Shown here in pieces: positions 9,312 to 16,186 of a DNA stretch of 43,824 nt; positions within the stretch are counted from its first letter, which is position 1, and every line of letters begins with the position of its first letter. The translations under genes were made by a program, and so were the position numbers. The notes under the pieces are model-generated. The model did not search any database. It was not told where the DNA came from and saw only the letters and a list, made by a program, of their open reading frames with translations. The DNA lies in NCBI RefSeq assembly GCF_029889805.1, contig NZ_JARANT010000012.1:1-43824 (forward strand), in the 5' to 3' direction. Source of the stretch: Halorubrum sp. Boch-26 (GTDB lineage Archaea; Halobacteriota; Halobacteria; Halobacteriales; Haloferacaceae).

Positions 9312-10289
9312 TCACGACCAGCGGTCGAGCCCCGTCTGGACCTGCGACTCCCTGATGCGCTCGAAGCCGCGATCGACCTCGTCGGCGGCGACCCCCCACT
9401 CGTCGACGACGTACGCGCGGGCGGCCGCCACGTCCGGGTTCACGTCGGCGTCGACGTCGACGTCGGTCGCCGGCGGGTTCATGAACAGCTCGCGGATCTC
9501 GGCGGCGTTCGGGATCTCGGACCCCCGAGCGTCGAGAACGGCCCACAGGTCACCGTGCTCTCTGACTGCTTTCACGGCGGTCTTCGGTCCGACGCCGTGG
9601 ACGCCCTCGTTGAAGTCGGTCCCGCACAGCATGGCGACGTCGACGAGTCCCTGTCGGTCGAGCCCGAGTTCGTCGAGGGTCGCCGCGAGCGCCATCAGCT
9701 CCGGGTCTCCCTTGCTCGTGAGCTGTCGGAGCGTCGTCGGGGCGCCGAAAAGCAGGGTGTCGTAGTCCTCGCTGCCGGCGTGATCGACCGTTCCAGTCGC
9801 CGCCATGTGCGCGCACTGGGCCTCCCCCTCGGCCGGGGCCTCGACGATCGGCACGTCAAGTAGCCGCAGCAGCTCGCGGGTCGTCTTCTGGATCGTGTCG
9901 GTGAGCCGCTGAGTGCGGGCCTCCAGCCGGGCGGCCTCCACGGCGTCACCGCGCTCCGCGGCCGCCGCCCGCCGGTCCTCGGCTCGTTCGCGCTTCTCGC
10001 GCCGGTCCGCGATCTCGTCTGCCTTCAGGTCGGTGACGGCGCCGTCGAACACCATCACGGGGACCAAGTCGTGCTCGAAGAACTTCGGGAGCCCCTGGAC
10101 GACGCCGATCAGGTTCGCGACCTCGACGCCGTCTGCGGTGGTGTACGTCTCGTCGGCCGTCCACTTTACCGTCGTCGTGAGGTACCGGTACAGCCAGTTG
10201 TGCGCGTCGACGGCGACGACGCTTCCCTCGATCTCCTCGAAGGCGACGTCCCGGATCGCCGCGAGGTCGCGCAAGTCCGCGTTTCCCAT
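9312..10289 (-). CDS. fen: Flap endonuclease 1
   Basis: The protein has 325 residues and is a structure-specific 5' nuclease that removes Okazaki flaps and acts in base excision repair. N-terminal XPG region: [17 protein letters not shown] and [14 protein letters not shown]. Internal XPG region: [22 protein letters not shown], then [10 protein letters not shown], which supply the acidic metal ligands. The helix-hairpin-helix is [17 protein letters not shown]. The C-terminal QTGLDRWS fits a PCNA-interacting peptide. The chosen ATG ([14 protein letters not shown]) lies about 25 nt after a TTTAAG box near 10313-10318, as for a leaderless gene. The long frame further upstream runs through a tandem repeat and is not coding. 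Confidence 0.92.
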   Translation of the reverse strand: MGNADLRDLAAIRDVAFEEIEGSVVAVDAHNWLYRYLTTTVKWTADETYTTADGVEVANLIGVVQGLPKFFEHDLVPVMVFDGAVTDLKADEIADRREKRERAEDRRAAAAERGDAVEAARLEARTQRLTDTIQKTTRELLRLLDVPIVEAPAEGEAQCAHMAATGTVDHAGSEDYDTLLFGAPTTLRQLTSKGDPELMALAATLDELGLDRQGLVDVAMLCGTDFNEGVHGVGPKTAVKAVREHGDLWAVLDARGSEIPNAAEIRELFMNPPATDVDVDADVNPDVAAARAYVVDEWGVAADEVDRGFERIRESQVQTGLDRWS

Positions 10290-10346
10290 CAGTCGATCTC
10301 TCGGCGTCGCGGCTCTTAAACCATCGACTCGCGGAACGGCTGTCCA

Positions 10347-10456
10347 CGTGCGGGAGCGTCCCGCGTCGGCCACCAACGTGCGGGAGCGTCTCGCGTCGGC
10401 CACCAACGTGCGGGAGCGTCCCGCGTCGGCCACCAACGTGCGGGAGCGTCTCGCGC
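10347..10456 (+). repeat. 30-bp tandem repeats with internal hairpins (3.7 copies)
   Basis: Units start at 10347, 10377, 10407 and 10437; the last is cut after 20 bp. Each contains a short inverted repeat. Units 1 and 3 have CGGGAGCGTCCCG; units 2 and 4 have CGGGAGCGTCTCG. The alternation suggests duplication of a 60-bp block. In + strand RNA the C-to-T change turns a G-C pair into G-U, so the hairpin is kept; on the other strand it would make an A-C mismatch. The array lies between the divergent fen and DnaJ-ferredoxin genes, upstream of both promoters. Confidence 0.85.
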
Positions 10457-10535
10457 CGATCGCGCCGATCCGACGCCCCGAACTGCCGGCTTGTGGGGCG
10501 TTTATGTGTGTCAGCCGACTACGATCCGGTAGCGA

Positions 10536-11183
10536 ATGGTCTCGCCGTTCGAGGTGTTGAGAGTCGACGAGGACGCGGACGAGGCCGCGATCGAGCGCGC
10601 CTACCGCGACCGAGTGAAGGAAGCCCACCCGGACCAGGGCGGCACAGTCGAAGAGTTCCAGCTCGTCAGGCGCGCCTATCGCGAGCTCGACGAGCAGGCG
10701 CGAAACGGGAACGGCGACGACGCCACCGATATCGATATCTCTGAGGACGAGGGCGACGCCGACGAGGTGGAGCCGGTGCGCGTCGAGTTCCTCGATTACG
10801 ACGCACTCGCGGACTACGGCTGGTCGCTCGATGACGACGAGCTGTTCCGGAAGGCCTCGCACGCGGACCTCGGCGCGGCCGAGCACGGGCGTCTGCTCGT
10901 CCAGCCGGACGAGAGCCTGCTTGAGGCGGCCGAGAACCGCGGGTTCGGGTGGCCGTTCTCCTGTCGCGGCGGCGCCTGCGCGAACTGCGCGGTGTACCTC
11001 GTGGAGGGCGAGCTCTCGCAGCCGGCGAACCACATCATGCCCGACGAGCTCGCGGAGCGAGGGTTCCGGCTCTCGTGTAACGGCTACCCGCTGAGCGACG
11101 AGCTGAGTGTCGTGTTCAACGTGAAACACCTCGCCGAGCTCGACGACCTCATCCTCCCGCCGGGGCCGTTCACGCGGCGGTGA
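10536..11183 (+). CDS. DnaJ-domain / [2Fe-2S] ferredoxin fusion protein
   Basis: The protein has 215 residues in two parts. Residues 1-55 resemble a J domain ([22 protein letters not shown], then HPDQGG with the HPD tripeptide). After an acidic linker, residues about 85-205 form a plant-type ferredoxin with CRGGACANC supplying three cluster ligands and the fourth in RLSCNGYPL. It is an abundant halophilic electron carrier type; the J-like domain suggests chaperone contact or cluster delivery, which is inference. TTTATG at about 10500 lies about 30 nt before the ATG, so the transcript is probably leaderless. The C-terminal LPPGPFTRR matches haloarchaeal ferredoxins of this type. Confidence 0.88.
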   Translation: MVSPFEVLRVDEDADEAAIERAYRDRVKEAHPDQGGTVEEFQLVRRAYRELDEQARNGNGDDATDIDISEDEGDADEVEPVRVEFLDYDALADYGWSLDDDELFRKASHADLGAAEHGRLLVQPDESLLEAAENRGFGWPFSCRGGACANCAVYLVEGELSQPANHIMPDELAERGFRLSCNGYPLSDELSVVFNVKHLAELDDLILPPGPFTRR

Positions 11184-11219
11184 ACGCGGTCGGCCGGCGT
11201 GATCGAGTCGCCGTCTCGA

Positions 11220-13361
11220 TCAGAACGACTCGGCGACGGCGGCGACGACGGCGTCCTCGACCGCGTCGCGCTCTCCCGAGAGGAACTCGATCTTGCCCTC
11301 GCGGAGCCCGGCCGCGGTGACGTCGGCGCCGGGCGCGAGCTCGGCCGCGCGCTCGGCCACGTCGCGGACCGAGACCTCCGCGCTCGTTCGGACGTACAGC
11401 TCGTCGGTGCCGATGCCGACCGTCGCGTGCGCCCCGCCGTTCGCGCGCCGGCGGTGGAGGTCGTCGAGCAGGAGCGGCGTCGGCGGGAAGTCGTAGCGGT
11501 GGGTGTAGCCGTCGGTGTCGAGCACGTCGAACTCGACGCCGTCGACCGCCTCGGTGACGACGTTCGCGGTCGCGGTCCCGACCTCGGTCTCCAGCTTCTC
11601 GCGGAACTGCTCGGAGACGTGCGCGGCGAGGTTGCCGCCGTCCTCGAAGAGGAGGTCGGCGACGAGCTCGCGCTTGTCCTGGTACGACTGGTAGTACGCC
11701 TCTAAGGCGACGGCCTCGCGGAGCTCGGCGACGCGCTCGACGTCGTAGCCCGCGTCGCGGGCGAGATCGACGTAGCGGTCGGGGGCCTCTGCCCAGTAGC
11801 TCACGGCCGGGAGGTGCCGCAGGTCCGCGCGGACCTCGTCGTTGACCGCGGAGGCAAGCGAGGCGACCAACGCGCCCGTCGAGAGGTCGCCCTCGATCGA
11901 CTCGATCTCCGGGGAGACGAGCGTGTCGACGGCCTCGCGGGTCTCGGGGTCAGCGACCTCGGCGTCGACGACGACCGCGTCCACGCCGTAGACGGAGAGC
12001 AGGTCGATGCCGTCGGCGGACTCGACCGTCGAGCCGGTGCCGACGAGTAAGAAGAGCGGGAGCTTCTCGTCGTGCCGGTCGCGGTCCTGCAGCATGCGGG
12101 TCGCGTCGTTCGTCGCCGCGTCCATCCCGTACACCGGGTCGTCGAGCGGGCGGCGGGTGAAGTAGTGGTACTCGGCGTCGCTCTTTGCGTGCTCGTCGCG
12201 GATCAGCGGGAGCACGGCGCGCTCGACCGCCGCGCCGGCGACGTAACCGTCGGCGGTGGCGGGGTGACGCACGACGATCGGGCGCGATTCGAGGACCGCG
12301 CGCCGGATCGCTTCCGCGGCGTCGAGCAGCCCGTCGGCGAGCTGCGCGACCGTCTCGTCGCCCGCGAGCGGCTGGAGCCCGTCGGGACGCGCCTCGTCGG
12401 TGAGCGCCTCCGCGAGCCGGCGGCGAACCGCTTCGGCCGCCTCGCCCTCCAAGAGAACGAGCGCCTCGGACTCGACCTGCACGTCGCCCCGGTGGCTCTC
12501 GACCTCGCCGTCGATCCGCACCACGTCGCCGACCTCGACGTTCGGATGCGCGCGGACACCCGGCTCGACGAACGCCGCCACGTCGACGACGCCGGTCTCG
12601 TCGCGGACCTCGAAGACGGTGGGGCCGCCGGTCTGTCGCACCCCGACGACCTCGCCGTCGATCCGCACCCCGTCCCCGACGGCCTCGGAGAGGATACCGA
12701 TCTCGACGCGCTCGCGGTCGTCGTCGAGGTCGTCGTCGCTCTCGGCGGCGGGTCCGGTGTCCTCGGCGTCGGTCTCGGGCTCGTCGGTTCCGGATTCGTC
12801 CGTCACGTCGTCCGTCTCCGCCTCGCTCGCCGCCGACAGTTCCGCGCCGTCCTCGCTCTCGGCGTCGGCAGCTTCGTCGTCAGCCGCCTCGGTAGCTCCC
12901 TCGCTCTGGGCTTCGTCGGTCGACTCGTCGGCGTCGGCCCCACTCGCTTCGTCCGCGTCCGCATCGTCGTCGTCCTCCTCCGGCAGGTGCTCGGTGTCGC
13001 CGTCTTGGACGAGCACGCCGCGGAACTCGCGGTCGGCCTGGCGGATCGACCACGCGAGGTCGATATTCCCGTTGTCGCGGACGCCTTTCACCTGCACGAA
13101 CACCTCGTCGCCCGGCTCCCAGTCGAGGCTGTCGAGCCGTCGGTCGAGTTCGGAGCGGTGGAGCAGCCCTGTCACGCCGGGGGCGAGGTCGATGAACACG
13201 CCGAACTCGGCGTAGCCGTCGACGACGCCGCGGTAGAATCGATCGGGTACGAGCTGATCTGGTGCGTTCCCGCGGAAGTCGAACACGACATCCTCTTGGT
13301 GCGGTTCGCAGATGCGACCGCCACCGTCGACGTCGACGCCACAGATGATACAGGATCCCAT
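11220..13361 (-). CDS. RecJ-like DHH-family protein with zinc finger, S1 and OB domains (degenerate DHH motifs)
   Basis: The protein has 713 residues. Residues 4-21 hold a CxxC...CxxH zinc finger; about 38-120 is an S1 domain (YRGVVDGYAEFGVFIDLAPGV); 120-218 is a very acidic linker; about 220-305 is an OB fold (VRIDGEVVGV); and about 335-713 is a DHH/DHHA1-type region. This is the layout of archaeal RecJ-like proteins (COG1107 type). The residues expected to bind metal are altered: motif I reads HPATADG (366-372) instead of HxDxDG, and the place of the DHH triad reads VVVDAEV (about 463-469). It may be a non-catalytic nucleic-acid-binding subunit. The ATG at 13361 begins directly with the zinc finger. 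Confidence 0.8.
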   Translation of the reverse strand: MGSCIICGVDVDGGGRICEPHQEDVVFDFRGNAPDQLVPDRFYRGVVDGYAEFGVFIDLAPGVTGLLHRSELDRRLDSLDWEPGDEVFVQVKGVRDNGNIDLAWSIRQADREFRGVLVQDGDTEHLPEEDDDDADADEASGADADESTDEAQSEGATEAADDEAADAESEDGAELSAASEAETDDVTDESGTDEPETDAEDTGPAAESDDDLDDDRERVEIGILSEAVGDGVRIDGEVVGVRQTGGPTVFEVRDETGVVDVAAFVEPGVRAHPNVEVGDVVRIDGEVESHRGDVQVESEALVLLEGEAAEAVRRRLAEALTDEARPDGLQPLAGDETVAQLADGLLDAAEAIRRAVLESRPIVVRHPATADGYVAGAAVERAVLPLIRDEHAKSDAEYHYFTRRPLDDPVYGMDAATNDATRMLQDRDRHDEKLPLFLLVGTGSTVESADGIDLLSVYGVDAVVVDAEVADPETREAVDTLVSPEIESIEGDLSTGALVASLASAVNDEVRADLRHLPAVSYWAEAPDRYVDLARDAGYDVERVAELREAVALEAYYQSYQDKRELVADLLFEDGGNLAAHVSEQFREKLETEVGTATANVVTEAVDGVEFDVLDTDGYTHRYDFPPTPLLLDDLHRRRANGGAHATVGIGTDELYVRTSAEVSVRDVAERAAELAPGADVTAAGLREGKIEFLSGERDAVEDAVVAAVAESF

Positions 13362-13510
13362 TTGAGTACACCGAGAGCCTCGGGCCTAAAACGGTTGTCG
13401 AAAGCCTCGCGGGAGCTACTCGACGGAAACGGCCGCCGCGGCGACCGCCGGGCGATGAGCGGCCGAGACGGGCCCGGGCGCCCTATCGGTCGATCGGACC
13501 GCCGCGCGGC

Positions 13511-14125
13511 TCACGCGAAGAGCGTTCGAACCGACGCGATCACGCGGTAGCCGACGCCGTAGCCGAGCAGCGCCGGCGGGGCCCCGGCGACGAACGTGCG
13601 CGGCCAGGAGGTCCCGTGGACGACTCGGAACCCGATCAACAGCAGCGCCGCCGCGTACGCGCCGCAGGCGATCCGCAGCGCCGGGATCGGCGGGCCGGCG
13701 AGCGCCATCGGCGAACTGGCGTATGCGACGACCTGTACGGTCTCGCTGACCCCGCCGCGGTCGCGCAGTCCGAGCCCGTCGTCGATCTCGACGCTGGCGA
13801 CGATGACGCTCACCGTCGCGACCGCCGCGGTCAGGTGGAGCCCCACCGGGGCCGCGAGCGCGATCACGACGAGGAAGACGACGAGCGCAGAGACGGGCAC
13901 GGACGCCACGATCCCGGGAACTACGGACGGAGCGGCGACCATCCAGCCGAGTGCGAACGCGGCCGCGACGGCGACGGCGAACGTCAGCGCGGGCGCCTGG
14001 TCTCCGGGCGACACGCCGTTGGCGAAGAGGCGGCCCGGCCGGACGAGGGCTTCGGCCCACGCGCGAGCGATCCCGCGCGGTCCCCGCGCTCTCCCGCCCG
14101 CCCGATTCTCGATCCACGATGTCAC
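13511..14125 (-). CDS. YIP1 family membrane protein
   Basis: The protein has 204 residues. After an amphipathic N-terminus (RARGPRGIARAWAEALVRPGRLFANGVSPGDQAP), it has about five hydrophobic segments: LTFAVAVAAAFALGWMVA, IVASVPVSALVVFLVVIALAA, LHLTAAVATVSVIVASV, a region around YASSPMALAGP, and a C-terminal pair. YIP1-domain proteins are integral membrane proteins; in haloarchaea the function is unknown. GTG at 14125 is the start that fits the family opening (TSWIENRAGG). The frame continues further upstream across the divergent pilin promoter and the pilin gene, which cannot be coding. The intergenic region to the DHH gene (149 bp) shows nothing else. Confidence 0.8.
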   Translation of the reverse strand: MTSWIENRAGGRARGPRGIARAWAEALVRPGRLFANGVSPGDQAPALTFAVAVAAAFALGWMVAAPSVVPGIVASVPVSALVVFLVVIALAAPVGLHLTAAVATVSVIVASVEIDDGLGLRDRGGVSETVQVVAYASSPMALAGPPIPALRIACGAYAAALLLIGFRVVHGTSWPRTFVAGAPPALLGYGVGYRVIASVRTLFA

Positions 14126-14233
14126 GTGCGCCTTTCGGCCGGGTGGAATAACGGGGTTCCGGTTCGGAGCGGCCCTCGGCGGGGACGACAGCGGGCTCGC
14201 TCGTTCTCCAGTCTGATAAGCGGCGGGTAAATG

Positions 14234-14240
14234 TTTATAC
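14234..14240 (+). promoter_or_regulatory. TATA box of the pilin-like gene
   Basis: TTTATAC centred 28 nt upstream of the ATG at 14265 is the spacing expected for a leaderless haloarchaeal transcript. Confidence 0.65.
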
Positions 14241-14264
14241 GAGGGCGTACTGAGCGGTAGTCGA

Positions 14265-14738
14265 ATGCGCGCGTTTCGGAACGACGAGCGGGGATTCACC
14301 CCGATAGCCGGCACGGGACTGCTCGTCGGTATCGTCGTCCTCCTGTTGGCTATCGTCGGGGCCGCGATGTTCGGCCTGATCGACGGGGTCGCGCCGCCGG
14401 ACGCGGAGTTCCAAGTCGAGCGGGAGGGGAGCGAACTCGTCGTCGCCGCCGCCGGGCCCGAGCCCGTCGCCGCCGAGGAGCTGTACGTCCGCGGCGAGGA
14501 CCCCGACGGCGAGGTCGAGTTCGGCGCGTGGCCCGGCGACGGGATCGTCGAGCCCGGCGACCGCGTGGTCGTGCCGAACGCGACCGGGAACGAGCAGTTC
14601 GACGTGGTCTGGGAGCCGGTGGCGTTCGACACCCACGAGACCCTCGGCACCTACAACGGCGAGGATTCGGCCATAAGCGAGTGGGCCGAGGAGGAGCCGG
14701 GGGCAGACCCGCTCGGCGGCGGTGGCGGCGGGTTCTGA
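14265..14738 (+). CDS. Archaeal type IV pilin-like protein
   Basis: The protein has 157 residues. A charged start MRAFRNDERG is followed by FTPIAGTGLLVGIVVLLLAIVGAAMFGL, a class III signal peptide with the hydrophobic helix directly after the cleavage point. Prepilin peptidase would cut after the Gly at residue 10. The rest is an extracellular beta-rich acidic domain (VEREGSELVVAAAGPEPVAAEELYVRGEDPDG) as in the archaeal pilin-N family, ending in a Gly-rich tail. It may be a minor pilin or an adhesin subunit; it stands alone with no pilB/pilC machinery in the window. Confidence 0.75.
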   Translation: MRAFRNDERGFTPIAGTGLLVGIVVLLLAIVGAAMFGLIDGVAPPDAEFQVEREGSELVVAAAGPEPVAAEELYVRGEDPDGEVEFGAWPGDGIVEPGDRVVVPNATGNEQFDVVWEPVAFDTHETLGTYNGEDSAISEWAEEEPGADPLGGGGGGF

Positions 14739-14765
14739 CGAGCGCGAGACCGGACCGAGCCGCGC

Positions 14766-14900
14766 AGCTACTCCACGCTCACCCACTCGCCGCGCTCGAC
14801 GGAGCGCTCGATCGCGTCGAGGACCTCTTGGACCGCGTACCCCTCAGCGAACGACGGCGAGAACTCGTCGCCTTCGGCGGCCGCCGAGAGGAACTCGAAG
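14766..14900 (-). pseudogene. Displaced native 3' end of the Gfo/Idh dehydrogenase gene
   Basis: On the minus strand this stretch reads FEFLSAAAEGDEFSPSF, then AEGYAVQEVLDAIERSVERGEWVSVE and a TAG. It aligns end to end with the C-terminus now used by the intact gene at 16187-17362 (YEFLRAVSTGNVPDTFP, then TFEDGYEVQQILGAITESDERGRWVDL). It has no start and begins at the putative left attachment core. The simplest reading is that it is the original 3' end of that gene, cut off when the 1.4-kb element inserted. Its GC-rich codons match the chromosome, unlike the replacement end. Confidence 0.75.
14891..14900. other. Putative left attachment core
   Basis: GAACTCGAAG matches GAACTCGTAG at 16313-16322 in 9 of 10 positions. 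It lies exactly where Gfo/Idh homology (to the left) gives way to integrase homology (to the right). The short core is inferred from the two junctions only. Confidence 0.5.
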
Positions 14901-15323
14901 GTGAAGTTCCTCATCGGCCACAATCAGGATTCGCGGGTGATGGAAACGACCTACCAACACCTGTCGGATGAAGAGTTCAACCTCGCTGTGGAAGAGTCGC
15001 ACGGGTATGAAGTGGAGGAAGACGACTCGGCGCTGACGCCGGCGACGTGTATCACCTGTGACGAACCGCTGCCGGGGTCGGCGAAGGCGTGTCCGAGCTG
15101 TGGGACGGTATACACACCGGACGCACAAGACGCGAAGGCACAGATCACGGAAGGGGTCAAAGAGTCGTACAAGCAGGCCGATCCACAGGACGCTGAAACG
15201 ATGGAAGAGATCGAGGCGGTCGAGTCGGCGCTCGATGAGAACATGGACGCGATTATGGAAAGCGACGAATTGATGAACAAGATCGCAGACCGGGTCGCCG
15301 AGCGAATCGACGACGGTACCTAA
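14901..15323 (+). pseudogene. Tyrosine recombinase (integrase) C-terminal fragment with zinc ribbon
   Basis: 140 residues are open from a GTG at the att junction. The first residues VKFLIGHNQDSRVMETTYQH are the last conserved part of phage-type integrases: GH holds the third active-site His and the Tyr in TTYQHLS is the nucleophile. The Arg and HxxR boxes are missing. The sequence then has a zinc ribbon CITCDEPLPGSAKACPSC (C-x2-C-x10-C-x2-C) and a helical tail, as in haloarchaeal proviral integrases. It cannot be active alone. The cut lies within the coding region at the att core, as in SSV-type integrases whose attP is inside int, but the matching N-half is not found on the right side. Confidence 0.7.
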
Positions 15324-15766
15324 TCCATCGTTTCCTGAAGCCAGTTCTGAAGATCCTCCCCGGTAATGTCGGTGTTCCTTCGCAGGGTGTGGAGTTGGTC
15401 CATCGTAAGAGAACGATCGCCGTTCTCATATCGCCGCTCAAGTTCGTCGATATCGGGATCGTCGCTCGGAGTTTCCACCGGTTCTGTCTCGATTGTTAGC
15501 TCGAAGTTGGTGACGCGCTCGCCGCGCTGTTCCGCGACTTGTTCCACGGCCTCTCGGAGCATAGTTTCAAAATCAAAGTGGATTCTCGGCTGTGGGTTGG
15601 TGTATTCTTCCGGGAAGTATTCCCTCACGACACCCTCGCCGTAGCTTTCCTCCGCGCGTTCGATATCCTCTTCGGTCGGTAGGGTTGCGGCGTCGGTCTG
15701 TGTGATAACGGGGCTTGCGTCGGTGATCGCGGTGTACAAGAACGCGAGCCACGAGCGAGAACCCAT
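15320..15766 (-). CDS. Hypothetical protein of the integrated element
   Basis: The chosen ATG gives 148 residues (MGSRSWLAFLYTAITDASP...), acidic and mostly helical, ending DLQNWLQETMD. No family is recognised. The frame is open up to 15922. The 13-16 codons just before the ATG (reading LRELDPEKLRLTQEIQ) also look coding and follow directly on the end of the zinc-finger ORF in the next frame. The two may thus be one gene of about 215 residues broken by a one-base frameshift. Codons use more A/T at third positions than chromosomal neighbours. The 3' end overlaps the integrase fragment tail by 4 nt, convergently. Confidence 0.5.
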   Translation of the reverse strand: MGSRSWLAFLYTAITDASPVITQTDAATLPTEEDIERAEESYGEGVVREYFPEEYTNPQPRIHFDFETMLREAVEQVAEQRGERVTNFELTIETEPVETPSDDPDIDELERRYENGDRSLTMDQLHTLRRNTDITGEDLQNWLQETMD

Positions 15767-15806
15767 CTGGATCTCTTGAGTGAGCCGGAGCTTCTCAGGG
15801 TCTAAT

Positions 15807-15962
15807 TCACGAAGCCCGGTGGATGTGGTAATATCCCGCTTCTTGGCAGTACGAATCCCCCTCGTTAACGTCGCCGATTTCGAATCTCCACTCCGATATC
15901 TTATCGTCGTATGGGTTCCCACACCCCGGGCACCGCGGCTTATTCTTATCCGGATCGGACAT
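15807..15962 (-). CDS. Small CPxCG zinc-finger protein (51 aa), possibly the N-terminus of the following gene
   Basis: ATG at 15962, TGA at 15807-15809. Residues 11-15 are CPGCG, followed by EWRFEIGDVNEGDSYC (Cys 39) and GYYHIH (His 46 and 48), giving a C-x2-C-x24-C-x6-H-x-H zinc-binding pattern. Small CPxCG proteins are common in haloarchaea and their viruses. The sequence stops right where the adjacent frame takes over with LRELDPEKLRL, so it could be a standalone microprotein or the first part of a frameshifted protein. Function unknown. Confidence 0.5.
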   Translation of the reverse strand: MSDPDKNKPRCPGCGNPYDDKISEWRFEIGDVNEGDSYCQEAGYYHIHRAS

Positions 15963-16186
15963 ATTCCACACAGGGTGTTCGGTGGTACTTAGTCGTCAGG
16001 TAGATTGTAGTCGATGTAGTGGGTGGGGATCGAAAAGTCGCACAAGTGTGGGTAGCGACCGGTAATATAGGTGGATCCGGTGGAAAGAAGGTTTCCAACA
16101 GGGGCCGACTACAACGGCTACAACCGACCCGGACGGGCGGGGATTCAACACACCGCGGTGTGCTTTCGAGCGTGCCGGCTCGGGGG
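15963..16186. other. Right non-coding part of the integrated element
   Basis: No complete gene. On the minus strand, 15989-16108 is open and reads SAPVGNLLSTGSTYITGRYP, then HLCDFSIPTHYIDYNLPDD, to a TAA. It has no good start and could be the tail of a lost gene. CACACCGCGGTGTG at 16149-16162 is a perfect 14-bp palindrome, and a CGAGC/GCTCG hairpin lies at 16167-16182, just beyond the substitute stop codon of the dehydrogenase. These could be a terminator or recombinase arm sites; nothing distinguishes the two. Confidence 0.4.

Noticed and set aside
10347..10456. Tandem 30-bp repeats resembling a CRISPR array
   Set aside because: The repeats are directly adjacent with no spacers, and no cas genes are nearby.
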